A stretch of 64,000 bases of DNA from Nepenthes gracilis (Eukaryota > Streptophyta > Magnoliopsida > Caryophyllales > Nepenthaceae). Shown here piece by piece: positions 24,211-34,899 of this stretch; the first letter of the stretch is position 1, and each line of letters begins with the position of its first letter. The stretch spans positions 8,517,991 to 8,581,990 of the forward strand of contig BSYO01000024.1 in NCBI GenBank assembly GCA_033239525.1. The letters are read 5' to 3'. The translations under genes and the position numbers were made by a program. The notes beneath the pieces are model-generated. The model did no database searches and was not told where the DNA came from. It saw only the letters and a program-made list of their open reading frames with translations.

Positions 24211-24745
24211 ATCTAATCACAAAGGATGAGGAGAGTACTTTTCCCACAGTCCCAAGCCTGGAGATGGAATCTGTGGAATTGGAGGATACCGACAACCAAC
24301 CTCCTAAGATTGAATCCTTACCCCCACCGCCAGATCAAACTCCCACCATTTTGTTACATGCCCTTAAAGGCCATTTTGTGCCTTCTACTCTGCGCTTGCA
24401 AGGACAAATATCAGGCCAACCCGTTGGTATTCTAGTCGACAGTTAGTCCACGCACAACTTCTTGCAGACGCGTATGGCCAAATATCTCAGACTTCCCATC
24501 GAACCTTCTCATCATCTCAATGTCACCATGGGCAATGGGGACTCACTAAAATGTGAAGGGCTACGTACCAAGGTCCAAATCACACTGGCCAAGTCCAATC
24601 TCAATGTTGATTTATATCACCTTCCAATTTATGGTGCTGATATTGTATTTGGAGTCTAGTGGCTTGCATCCATTGGCCCTGTGCTTTTCGATTACAAGGC
24701 TCTATGGCTGAGCTTCAACTATGCCGGAACTAAGCTCACTCTATA
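24211..24745 (+). pseudogene. Ty3 protease remnant
   Basis: Aspartic-protease part: GQPVGILVDS at 24411-24444, where a TAG stop replaces the glycine of the DSG active site, then STHNFLQTRMAKYLRL and ADIVFGV, a further TAG, and WLASIGPVLFDYK. The broken active site shows it is dead. Confidence 0.8.
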
Positions 24746-25557
24746 AGGCATGCCATCAGCTTCAGTGGCCACTATGACCTTGGGCCAATTGAGGAGATGA
24801 GACTCTACTCAATCTATCACTTTATATTTCTAGTTAACCATCCTCCCTACTCAGGAGACGTCCCTGCAAACTCAACCAGTTCCTCCTTGTTTCACCATCC
24901 AACTTCCCGGGAGCACCCCTTCAGAAATTGCTATAACCCTCAACAACATTCTCTCCTCCTATGCCGATGTCTTAGCCATTCCCCGAGGATTACCTCCTCA
25001 CTGCTCCTCCGATCACAGAATCCCTTTAAAACTTAATACTACACCGGTAAATGTCCGTCCGCACCGATACCCCATTTTCAAAAGGCTGAAATGGAGAGGC
25101 TCATTCAAGAAATGCTGGATGACGGTATTATTCAGCCTAGTACTAGTCCCTTTTCTTCCCCTATGCTGCTGGTTAAGAAGAAAGACGGCAGCTAGAGGTT
25201 CTGCGTCGATTATCAAGCTCTCAACGCACTTACAATTAAAGATCGCTTCCCCATTCCTACAATGGATGAATTATTTGATGAACTACATGGAGCTCGCGTA
25301 TTTTCCAAGCTAGATTTACGTACTGGGTATCATCAGCTGCGAGTACATGCTGAGGATGTTCATAAAACAGCCTTCCAGACACACAAAGGTCATTACGAGT
25401 TTTGGTAATGCCCTTCAGCCTTTCTAATGCATCCTCCACATTTTAGTCCGAGATGAACCCTATTTTTCGCCCTTTCATATAGAAATTTGTGCTAATGTTC
25501 TTTGATGATATTCTGGTTTACAGTTCTTCCTGGGAACTACACTGCCACCACCTCTCA
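24746..25557 (+). pseudogene. Ty3 reverse transcriptase remnant, truncated
   Basis: RT homology runs in two or three frames: [20 protein letters not shown] (about 25010-25070), [20 protein letters not shown] (25107-25168), a stop in [15 protein letters not shown], then [20 protein letters not shown] (25297-25358) and FFDDILVYSS (the YxDD-type catalytic box, about 25500-25530). It ends at about 25557, right after the catalytic box; the thumb, RNase H and connection are missing here, and integrase is found upstream of gag instead. Confidence 0.83.
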
Positions 25558-25569
25558 CGCATCAGTGTC

Positions 25570-25943
25570 TTTCCATAATCAGGAGAATTGGGTGAATCAA
25601 AATCTACTACCAATTGTAATAATTGTGATGATATCATATGCTGCTGTTGGAAAGCACGAGAGAAAGCAACACAACTGAGATCACTCTCTTCTGTCATCTT
25701 AGCTTCCATTTCATCAAAAAGTCTTGCCTCTAAATTCAGATTGTATTCATCCATTCTTGACGTGTTAGACTCATACGATGACCATCTTTCATATCCATCC
25801 ACAGAAGAAGCATCATTCTCATATGAATTAAGCAAAACTTCCTTATCCTCCATCATTTCAGGGTCTGCATTGGAGTCTAGAGCTGCAAGAGGATTAACAT
25901 ATTGAACAATAGGAATTTCATCTACAAGATCATCATCTAAATG
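25570..25943 (-). pseudogene. Unknown ORF of the large element, distal part
   Basis: An open minus-strand frame, acidic and Ser/Asn-rich: HLDDDLVDEIPIVQYVNPLA, later WSSYESNTSRMDEYNLNLEA, then EMEAKMTEESDLSCVAFSRA. It has no domain I know. The first codons at 25943 run out of the LTR at 25944. If the copia solo LTR is taken away, the frame lines up with the reading of 32443-32824 on the other side, so the two belong together. It ends about 25570 at the Ty3 fragment. Whether it is an element-specific gene or a captured host gene piece is open. Confidence 0.55.
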
Positions 25944-26764
25944 TGTTGGGATCCAAGCCCCGTGTTTGAACTGAGGGGAAATAATCGATAGCACATGACA
26001 AATCAATAATAATAACAAATAATGAAACACACGAGATTTTATGTGGAAAATCTCTTTTTTAAACGAGGGAGAAAAACCACAGGACTATATATCCAAAATA
26101 CTATGCGATGTGTTCGGTTATAAAAATCCTAACAAATATAAGAGTACAACTTGTAATAAATGAACCTAAGTAATAAAGAGTACAATACAAAAGGGAAGAA
26201 ATACGATCGGTAAAATGTCATCAATTTTCAAGAACAATGTACCTAAAGTCAGTGGAGAGTCGAACTCAATTCGGAACTCAATTGGATAAGCAAATCTTTC
26301 TTTTTTCACTTGTCTCTCTCTTTCTCCTCTTTTTCTCATTGTGTCAGTGCTCCAATACCAATAAAATAGCAAAACGTTACCCTAAAAATTTCGTCAGGGC
26401 ATTTTATATCAGGAACAATATTCGAGCACCTGTTAAGAGTGCATCGCGTGCAAGCTTACTATGTAATCGGTACACAAGTACCCCTTAGACGCACATCAAG
26501 CGTTGAATAATCTAGACAAATCCTGCTTGTGCTCCCCTTGGGCGCTCTTCAGGCAGCCCCAATTTGGACAATGCGTGCATGTGCGCCTCTCAAGCGTCCT
26601 TCAGGCACCCCTAATCTGGAATTCGTCTCTCAATGCGTGAATTAGTCGCCTATCACGCGCCACTCAGCAGTCTTACCTCGATCAGATCAAGGCACGTGCA
26701 TCATCGTGTGTGCTACCGAATGACACATCAAATGGGTATGAAACCTACAAGGGAGTGACCTACA
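25944..26764 (-). repeat. Copia-type solo LTR (main part)
   Basis: Begins TGTTGGGAT; the last 8 bases ATCCAACA lie at 32435-32442 beyond the inserted copia element, and the two ends are inverted copies. Flanks are AAATG (25939-25943) and GAATG (32443-32447), a 5-bp duplication with one mismatch. Length without the insertion is 829 bp. Like the younger copia LTR it has a 'gtggaaaa...gagggagaaaaaccac' block (26042-26080), so it is probably of a related family and likewise on the minus strand. Confidence 0.78.
26760..26764. repeat. Target site duplication CTACA (left)
   Basis: Exact copy at 32430-32434. Confidence 0.93.
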
Positions 26765-27476
26765 TGTTGGCGCAAAACACGCGGAAGACCACGGGTGACC
26801 GAGCGGACAGAGTTCTCGGACAGCACACAGAGTAGAGCTCTCGGACGGCAAGGAAAGTAAGGATAGAGAACGAAAGAGAACACACAAGTTTTAACGTGGA
26901 AAGCCCTTCTGAAACCAAGGAAAAAACCACGAAGAAATGTACTATAAGAGAATTGTTTACAAGTATTGGCTACTCAAGCTCTAACGAAAGAAAAACAATC
27001 TCAAGTGTACAACCTTCCTCTCTCAAAGTGTATCTCACTCTATCTTTACAACAAAACTTGCCCACAGCTCTCTCAAGACTCTTAGAACTCAAAATGTCCC
27101 AGCTCTCACACACATCAGCAAGGGCAACAAGCTTCTGTATATATATACACAAAAGGTGGCGTGTCCGCCCACCCTACTGGACGTAGGTCTCCGGACCTAC
27201 GCCCTAGGCCTGCCATGGCAGGCGCATGCTTGGCGTGTCAGATGGCAGGCCTGTCATCGGGAAGTTGCAGCTGCTGCAACATCCAATCAGAGTGGGTGAC
27301 CAACCCACCTGTAAAAACGGCCACCTGCAGGCCTACGTTGATAGAGTTAACGCCTACGATTCTAGGCTCCTCGTCCTCGTCCTCAGCAGCCGCTCAGACA
27401 TGATGCATCAACAAAGTCCTCGTCCATTCTGCCAATGGAGTCCGCAGACTGATGCCACTCGGGAGTGACCCTAACA
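26765..27476 (-). repeat. 3' LTR of the copia element
   Basis: 712 bp, TGTTGGCGC to GACCCTAACA. It contains a hairpin (stem CGTAGGTC, 27182-27201) and the perfect 16-bp palindrome GCCTGCCATGGCAGGC (27208-27223). Confidence 0.95.
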
Positions 27477-27487
27477 AACTTCCCTTC
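27477..27487 (-). promoter_or_regulatory. Polypurine tract of copia
   Basis: Minus-strand GAAGGGAAGTT abuts the 3' LTR; it overlaps the last bases of the polyprotein frame. Confidence 0.75.
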
Positions 27488-30400
27488 ACGACCGAGTGGG
27501 AGTGAAGTCAGTTAAATCGGCAATGTCACAACAAGCTTCCAGCTTCCCCTTTGGCAAAACCTTTGTCAGCATATCTGACCCATTATCGTCCGAGCGGACC
27601 TTTCCAATTGATAGCTGCCCATCATCAAAAACATCTCTCACCCAATGATATCGCACGTCAATATGTTTTGACCGAGAATGGAATGAGGAGTTTTTACACA
27701 AGTGAATGGCACTTTGACTATCACAAAGGACTTCGTACGTCTCTTGCCTTAGACCCAATTCTTGGACAAACCTCTTCATCCAAAGCATTTCCTTACAGGC
27801 CTCGGTCACGGCAATAAACTTTGCTTCCGTAGTCGAGAGAGCGACGCACTTCTGTAACTTGGACTGCCAGGAGACCGCCCCTCCCACAAATTTCACCAAG
27901 TATCCAGACGTTGATTTCTGAGAATCAACGTCCCCGGCCATGTCTGCGTTCGTGTACGCAATCAGTTGAGGCTCCCCGTTCCCAAACTGCAAACTCGTCT
28001 TGGATGTCCCGCGTAGATATCTGAAAATCCACTTTATCGCAGACCAATGCTCCATACCTGGGTTTGAGAGGAATCTACTCACAAGGCCAACCGTATGAGC
28101 AATGTCCGGCCGCGTACACACGGCCGCGTACATCAAGCTGCCAACGGCCGAGGAGTAAGGAATCTTACTCATGCGGGCCTTCTCAGTGTCCGAGGACGGA
28201 CACTGCTGCTTGCTCAGCCTGAAATGGTTGGCCAATGGGGTACTGACAGGCTTGGACCCTTCCATGCTGAATCTCTGAAGCACATTTTCAATATATCCTT
28301 CCTGGGACAGCCAAAGCTTCTTGCCTTCTCGGTCGCGAGAAATTCTGATCCCCAGAATCTGTTTCGCCGGTCCGAGATCTTTCATGGCGAAAGACTGTCC
28401 GAGTTGCTTCTTCAGCTCCTTGATCCGAGCACTATTCTGTCCGACCACCAGCATGTCATCCACGTAAAGAAGAAGGATCACAAAGTCGTTTTCTGAGAAC
28501 TTCTGAACAAAGACACAGTGGTCCGAAGAAGTCTTATGGTACCCTTGTCCGACCATAACAGACTCAAACTTCCGATACCACTGTCTCGGAGCTTGTTTCA
28601 GCCCATGCAAGCTCTTCTTCAAACGACAAACATGTCCCTCCTTCCCTTTGACTTCAAAACCATCTGGTTGCTCCATGTAGATCTCTTCCTCTAGATCTCC
28701 ATGGAGGAAAGCTGTCCGGACGTCCAGTTGCTCAATCTCCAGGTCCAAAGCCGCTGCCAGTCCGAGCACTACACGGACCGAGGACATCTTCACAACGGGT
28801 GCGAAGATTTCATCAAAGTCAACACCCTTTCGTTGACCAAAGCCCTTCACCACAAGTCGTGCCTTGTGTCTTGGCTTAGCTGTGTCCTTGGTTGCCTTGA
28901 GGCGGAAGACCCATTTGTTCTTCAGAGCCTTCTTCCCCTCGTAGCGGTTAGCTTGACCAAATGTATGGTTTTTATGAAGAGAAGCCATTTCTTCCATCAT
29001 GGCTTCAAACCATTCATCCTTCTGAGCGCTACACATGGCCTCATCAAAACTCTCTAGTTCTCCAGCATCAGTGAGGAGGACAAACTCACTTGCTGGAAGG
29101 CGGACGGACGGACGCCTCACTCTGGACGACCGTCTTGCTGGGGCAACCTCGGCCTGAGGAGGTGCCAAATCTTCAACCAAGTCTTGAGGCGCAGGAATCG
29201 CCTCACCTTGGTTGCCTGCCACACCTGAACCGCCGACATCGGACTCAGGAGGCACTGGACGGACAGCATCAGAACCAACTCTGTCCGTCTGGGAAGTAGT
29301 GGAAGGAGACTTCTGCTCCTTCCCAATGTCCTCGATGGTCTCGTCCTCAACGAAGACCACGTCGCGGGACCGCACCAGCTTCTTTTCCTTTGGGTCATAA
29401 AACCTATACCCAAATTCATTCTCGCCATAGCCCAGAAAGACACATTGCATTGTCTTTGGCTCCAGCTTGGTCCTTTCATCTCTCGGAACATGAACAAAGG
29501 GTTTGCAGCCGAAAGTCCGAAGATGTCTATACACTAGTTCCTTTCCGGTCCAAATTTGCTCTAGAACTTCCCCGTCCAGAGGCTTACTGGGCGACCGGTT
29601 GATTACGTGGGCGGCCGTCCTCAAGGCCTCGGCCCAAAAAGAACCCGGAAGCCTGGCCTCAGACAACATGCACCTGACCCTTTCCATCAGCGTGCGATTC
29701 ATCCTCTCGGCCACGCCATTCAACTGTGGCGTCTTTGGTGGAGTTTTCTGATGTTTGATGCCGTGAGCTCTACAGTAGGCATCAAACGTCCCAATGTACT
29801 CTCCGCCGTTATCACTCCGAACGGCCTTTAATCTCCTCCCGGTCTCCCGCTCAACAAGGACATGGAACTGCTCAAAGGTTCCCGCAACCTGATCTTTGGT
29901 CTTCAAAGGGAACACCCACAACTTCCTTGAGCAGTCGTCAATAAAGGAGACAAAGTATTGTGCTCCGCCAAATGATTTCTCCGGGAGGGGACCACACACA
30001 TCAGTGTGGACGAGCTCCAAAACCTCGGACCTCTTGGAAGATGCTTCTCCTGAAAAAGAGACCCTGTGTTGCTTCCCCGCCATGCAGTGAGGACAAGTCC
30101 TCGGCATGTCTCCATCCATCTCTGGAATGAGACCCTTTTTCGCCAGATGACTCATGCCACGCTCACTCATGTGTCCGAGTCTTTTATGCCACAGGCCCGA
30201 GGACTCCACACTCCCCGTAGCATTCACCTCTGCTACCTCGGCCTGGGCTTTCACTAGGAAAAGGCCTCAAGCCTTTACTCCTCGGGCAACTACCATGGAG
30301 CCTTTCACCAGCTTGAAACTGCCGTCACAGAAGACGCTGCAGTAGCCTTCATCATCAAGCTGTCTCACTGAAATGATATTCATCCGAATATCAGGGATGT

Positions 30401-31466
30401 GTCGGACGTCCTTCAAAATCAGCCTGGCCCCACTGCTCATCAACAAGATGATGTCTCCACGTCCAATGTACTCGGATGTCTCCTTGTTGCCCATTCTTAA
30501 CACTCCTGGGGTGCACGGAGTGTAAGTGGAGAACAGTTTTCTCCTTGAGGTGACGTGGATTGAAGCGCCAGAATCCACCACCCAATCAGAGGACTGCTCA
30601 GCCACAGCCACTAAGTCCTCAGACTCGTAGGCTAAAAGGAGATCTTCTCCCGTTACAACAGAGACCGAGGACTCTTCCTCGCCACGTCTCTTTTCGTCCT
30701 TCTGCTTGTCAGCGTTTTCACGCTTCCACTTATAACAAAACTTCTTGATGTGGCCTTTCTTGCCACAATTGTGGCACTCCATGTCTTGGTACCGGGAACG
30801 TGACTTACTCCGCCCTTTGTCTTCAGACTTTGGGCCACGTCCTCGGCTCCTTCCCCTGCATTCGGTGACAAGGACTTCGGAGTGCTAAGAGGTGGACATT
30901 CCTTGAGAACTCCGTCGCATTTCCTCGTTCAGCACCGCTCCTTTGGCCATCTCCAAAGTCACCACGCCGTTTAGAGCTGTATTGGCAATGGTGATCCTCA
31001 TAACCTCCCATGAGTCCGGGAGGGTTGCTAGCAGCCACAGTCCGAGGACCTCATCCTCGAACTTGATCCCCACGCCATTCAGCCGGTCCACGCAGCCCTG
31101 AAACTCATTCAGGTGATCGGCGACAGATGACCCATCCTTGTACCGCACTTGCATCAGGCACATCAAGTGAAAGATTTTGTTGTTTCCAAATTTGGAGGCA
31201 AAGAGCTTTTGCAGCTTCTCCCATAGCGTCTTGGCATTGGACTCACCCCGAACGTGGTTGTACACGTTGTCGTCCACAAACTGTCGTATGTAGCCGCACA
31301 CTTGCTTGTGCTCGAACGTCCACTACTCGTCCGTTTTGTCAGCCGGCTTTGCTGCGGCAAAAACGGGATTATGCATGGACTTCACAAAAAGCAAATCTGA
31401 CATCTTGCTTTGCCAAGAGTCAAAGTTAGATCCATTCAAACAGATCATTTTACTTCCAACCTCCAT
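27486..31466 (-). pseudogene. Copia gag-pol polyprotein, three in-frame stops
   Basis: One frame of 1,327 codons from ATG at 31466 (MEVGSKMICLNGSNFDSW), a length usual for Tnt1-like elements. In order: gag; zinc knuckle CHNCGKKGHIKKFC (30776-30735); protease DSGASIHVTS (from about 30575); GAG-pre-integrase and HHCC domain (LWHKRLGHMSERGM); integrase core with RSDNGGEY and GVAERMNRTL; RT with YVDDMLVVG (about 28465-28439); RNase H to the end. Stops: TAG at 31325-31323, TAG just after MSTS near 30887-30885, TGA near 30269-30267. All segments share one frame, so no indel disturbs it. RNase H reads YTNADMAGD and TTEAKF where TDAD and TEAE are usual. Confidence 0.93.
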
Positions 31467-31496
31467 CGCAGCCAGCAACAAGATAGAGAACCAAAA

Positions 31497-31508
31497 TCTC
31501 TGATACCA
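31497..31508 (-). promoter_or_regulatory. Primer-binding site of copia, tRNA-iMet
   Basis: Minus-strand TGGTATCAGAGA, 11 of 12 matches to the iMet site, two bases inside the 5' LTR. Confidence 0.92.
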
Positions 31509-31510
31509 CT

Positions 31511-32429
31511 TGTTGGGAGAAAAACGCGCGGAAGACGCGAGTGACCGAGCGGACAGAGTTCTTGGACAGCACACAGAGTAGAGCTCTCGGACGGCAAGGA
31601 AAGTAAGGATAGAGAACGAAAGAGAACACACAAGTTTTAACGTGGAAAGCCCTTCTGAAACCAAGGGAAAAACCATGAAGAAATGTACTATAAGAGAATT
31701 GTTTACAAGCGTTGGCTACTCAAGCTCTAACGAAAGAAAAACAATTTGAAGTGTACAACCTTCCTCTCTCAAAGTGTATCTCACTCTATCTTTACAACAA
31801 AGCTTGCCCACAGCTCTCTCAAGGCTCTTAGAACTCAAAATGTCCCAGCTCTCACACACATCAGCAAAGGGCAACAAGCTTCGTATATATATACACAAAA
31901 GGTGGCGTGTCCGCCCACCCCTCTACCGGGACGTAGGTCTCGGACCTACGCCCTAGGCCTGCCATGGCGGCGTATGCTTGGCGTGTCGATGGCGGGCTGT
32001 CATCGGGAAGTTGCAGCCGCTGCAACATCCAATCAGAGTGGGTGACCAACCCACCTGCAAAAACGGCCACCTGCAGGCCTACGTTGATAGAGTTAATGTA
32101 ACGTCCCCGGAGCATCCGCACTGACGATATTGTCCGCTTTGGACCGTCCCCTGCCGCCAAGGCCGTCACAGGGCGCCTCACGGTTTTGTTCCTGGCTGAC
32201 CCTTACAGGCCCCCAAAACGCGTCGCCAATGGAAGAGGTATCCACATCCTTTATCAGGCATGCTTCGTTCACCTCCCCATCCGATGTGGGACTCTACAGT
32301 TAACGCCTACGATTCTAGGCTCCTCGTCCTCGTCCTCAGCAGCCGCTCGGACATGACGCATCAACAAAGTCCTCGTCCATTCTGCCAATGGAGTCCGCGG
32401 ACTGATGCCACTCGGGAGTGACCCCAACA
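31511..32429 (-). repeat. 5' LTR of the copia element (with TRIM insertion)
   Basis: TGTTGGGAG to GACCCCAACA, 919 bp, of which 207 bp are the TRIM solo LTR plus its duplicated GTTAA. The insertion lies in the left part as read on the element's sense strand (U3), so it might affect the promoter. Confidence 0.95.
32097..32298 (-). mobile_element. TRIM-like solo LTR inside the copia LTR
   Basis: 202 bp, TGTAACGTCCCC to GGGACTCTACA, flanked by the perfect duplication GTTAA (32092-32096, 32299-32303). The other copia LTR shows the empty site (AGAGTTAACGCC at about 27345-27356). It is of the same family as the array at 19198-19945. This is the innermost and hence youngest visible insertion of this nest. 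Confidence 0.95.
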
Positions 32430-32434
32430 CTACA
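32430..32434. repeat. Target site duplication CTACA (right)
   Basis: Exact copy of 26760-26764, directly after the LTR end CCCCAACA. Confidence 0.93.
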
Positions 32435-32442
32435 ATCCAACA

Positions 32443-32824
32443 GAATGTTGTTTAATTTGATTAGTATTGGAACATTTCACCTCATGATCATCTCTACCAA
32501 CTGAAATGTTGGAATTAGAACGGCTTGATGCAATTTGATCAGCATTGGAACATTTTGCCTTGTGATCATCTCTACCAACTGAACTGTTGGAATTAGAATA
32601 GCCTGATGCAATTTGATCAGCTTTGGAACTTTCGCCTCATGATCATCTGTATCAACTAAGATGTTGGAATTAAAATGACATGATGCAATTTGATCAGCAT
32701 TGACATGCGCCTTTGCTGGAATTTCTACTAGAGTTGCATGGTCAAATTTCTCATGAGTATTCATACATAATTCATAAGGGAATTGAATTGCCATGTTACA
32801 ACAATTATCAAAGATGCCTTCCAT
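32443..32824 (-). pseudogene. Unknown ORF of the large element, repeat-bearing part
   Basis: Opens with ATG at 32824 (MEGIFDNCC) and soon enters tandem repeats of 78 bp (26 residues), with units like NADQIAS, SNSN and RDDHEAKCSN. Three units plus a partial one are visible at about 32455-32735. A one-base deletion near 32629 ('ggaactttcgcc' against 'ggaacattttgcc' in other units) throws the long open frame out of the repeat frame, so the open 115-residue frame from 32824 is partly out of phase. In the repeat phase the reading continues to 32443 and then in 25943. No known family. Confidence 0.55.
32455..32735. repeat. 78-bp tandem repeats within the unknown ORF
   Basis: Units containing 'tgatcatctctaccaactgaa' and 'atgcaatttgatcagc' recur every 78 bp, about 3.5 times. 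A length divisible by three fits coding repeats. Confidence 0.85.
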
Positions 32825-34435
32825 TGAGAGCTGATTTAGCCTTCATTGCATCAATGCTGAATTGATATTGTATGAAGGTCTTCAACTTGCTTTAGTAGGA
32901 GTTGAGTAAAATTCTTTGGATAGTACCACAAGGATGGAAGATTTGATAAAGAGTGTCTTATTTAGTATACACAAGATCGTGAATCTCCACAAATAGCATA
33001 TTAGTTATTTTCTCCGTATTCAATTAATGCTAATAAAATCAAGAGTAAAGTTTCTGTACTAAGCTTCCATATGGATCAAATACCAGAGAAATCTGATATA
33101 AGAAATCACTGCAGGGCCAGATTTACGTTTAATACCATACTGAAGAGAACTTCAGCAATACTACTGAGTTAATTTCAGACGTGACTTGCAGCCAAGAGTA
33201 AAGATCCTGTGACCTGTGGGTTAGTGCAGTGAACCAACGTTGATATGTTGTGCACCGAGAATTATTGCACCCATAAGTCTGAACTAATGTTGTGTTACAA
33301 TTGTTGAAACTTCAACTCTGCCATTGATGTACAATCTTAGAAGATAAGAATGTCAACTGCACCTTGTGGATTATATGTGAAACACTTGTGAATTATATGC
33401 AAACCAATGGAACAGTAACTTTTATTTTCACTATGTTATTTCTCACTCCAGAACCACAGAACAATAACCATGTTATAGCATGGTTCGAGAGTGTGCATTG
33501 AATTTATACCAGCAATAGAGCTTTGAGAGTGTGCATTGAATTCGAGAGTATACATGTAAATAGACCTATTTCTCTTCATTGCTGCTGATGGTGAGATCAA
33601 ATCAGGGACCTCAATAACAATAGCTTATGTTGCAGGGGAGGATTATGACATTCAAAATTCAATATTAGCAATACTGCTTTCCAGAATCGATCTGGTGCTC
33701 TCAGTTCCAGAAATCGAGAATTCAACGAAAGAACTCAAGAACCGAGGATTCAAGAGAATCCACTGTGCAAAACATAATTTCAAGAGAGCACAGAATAACG
33801 GAAGGGCTAACAATTATGATACTGATTGTGATGGAAGAGGCTAGTCGATTGTGAAACCAATTGTGAGGAATCCATCTAATCTGAATTAGAATAATCAGAA
33901 TTGAGAATTGCAAAAAAAAAAAAAGGGTAGAGAAAGTATAATAGAGAGAGAATCAGAATTCAGGAAGTAGAAAACAGATTGTTAGTGCTTATGATGTATA
34001 CAGCTATTGGGTTTGCTATAAGAGAATTCAATTTTACAATCTTCTGTAAAAAAATGCAGATCGTATTTCAAGCATGAACACAAAAAATAGACATCCAGTG
34101 ATAGATCAACTCAATACTCACCATAACAGAATTTTTTGTCTCAGAGTAAAGTTCTGATGGAGATGTGCAAAATAACTCAAGAATTCCTCATGCAAGAAAT
34201 TCAATATTAAGAAAAGAATTTCAAGAATGATGTTGAAACTGATATAGCAGTAGAACAATGCCCATAAGTTGATGGAATTTCAAGAACTTCAAAGCATCAG
34301 CACGACGGATTTGATCAGTATCAGCAGATGTTCTAATTAGCACCAGTAAGGATCAGGATCAGTAATTGCAAGTGACGTCCAACACGAAGCAATCACTTAT
34401 GGCTGAATCGAGCATGTTAATGGCTAAAAAAGTCT
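32825..34435. other. 5' interior of the large non-autonomous element
   Basis: No long frame and no domain on either strand. AT-rich, with repeated short words around GATCAG/CAGTA. It lies between primer site and the unknown ORF, so it would be a leader of about 1.6 kb. Confidence 0.5.
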
Positions 34436-34447
34436 TCTCTGATACCA
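34436..34447 (-). promoter_or_regulatory. Primer-binding site, tRNA-iMet
   Basis: Minus-strand TGGTATCAGAGA, 11 of 12 matches to the plant iMet site, two bases inside the 5' LTR. Confidence 0.88.
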
Positions 34448-34449
34448 CT

Positions 34450-34899
34450 TGTGATTTAATGGGTTGTTTTTATGGAATTAATGTGGAAAATTAGATTTAA
34501 AGAGAGGAAGACAGAGTTGGTAGGGCAAGAATTAGAGAATTCAGAGTGGGAAGAGAAAGGAAAAAAAAAAGGAGATGAGAATCATTAGAAGAGGAAGAAG
34601 AAGAAGAATAGAAGAAGAAGAGAAGGAGAAGGGAGAGATAAATAAGAGACAGGGAAGAAGTAAATCAGATTAAGGAGAGAAGCAATTCATTCATTCAACA
34701 TATTGAACCTATTACAAGCATTTTCCTCTTATATTACATGACTATTGCCTTACTCTCCCATTAGTTGATAAGTATTACCCTCTAAAACACTAACTAATGC
34801 TAACTAATTGATTGTTACAACTAACTAGCTGATTAGTTGTCTCATTTATCATATATATGGCTGAGTTGACACGTTTCCAAGAGCTGGCATATCATGACA
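34450..34899 (-). repeat. 5' LTR of the large non-autonomous element
   Basis: 450 bp, TGTGATTTAATGGG to GGCATATCATGACA. Partner of 20639-21117, with a shorter GAA/GAG tract. Confidence 0.88.

Larger units (their letters stand above)
26765..32429 (-). mobile_element. Ty1/copia element, Tnt1/Tork type, nearly intact
   Basis: Full-length copia on the minus strand with LTRs 26765-27476 and 31511-32429, a tRNA-iMet primer site, polypurine tract and one gag-pol frame. It is flanked by the perfect duplication CTACA (26760-26764, 32430-32434). Both LTRs are 712 bp once a later TRIM insertion with its duplication (207 bp) is taken out of the right one. LTRs differ at a modest number of sites, so this is a young insertion compared with the others here. 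It sits in the older copia solo LTR. Confidence 0.96.
20639..34899 (-). mobile_element. Large non-autonomous LTR element (LARD-like) with nested insertions
   Basis: Two similar LTRs (20639-21117 and 34450-34899) face the same way and are flanked by the perfect duplication ATATA (20634-20638, 34900-34904). The primer-binding site next to the right LTR and the polypurine tract next to the left LTR show that it reads on the minus strand. Its own interior (about 21118-22400, 25560-25943, 32443-34449) has no gag-pol on that strand, only a decayed ORF of unknown kind. The Ty3 fragment inside lies the other way round. Without nested insertions it would be about 4.6 kb, so 'LARD-like' is a working label. 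Confidence 0.85.

Noticed and set aside
28095..30345. Several plus-strand frames of 60-133 codons
   Set aside because: All are shadows of the copia polyprotein on the minus strand, favoured by its GC content.
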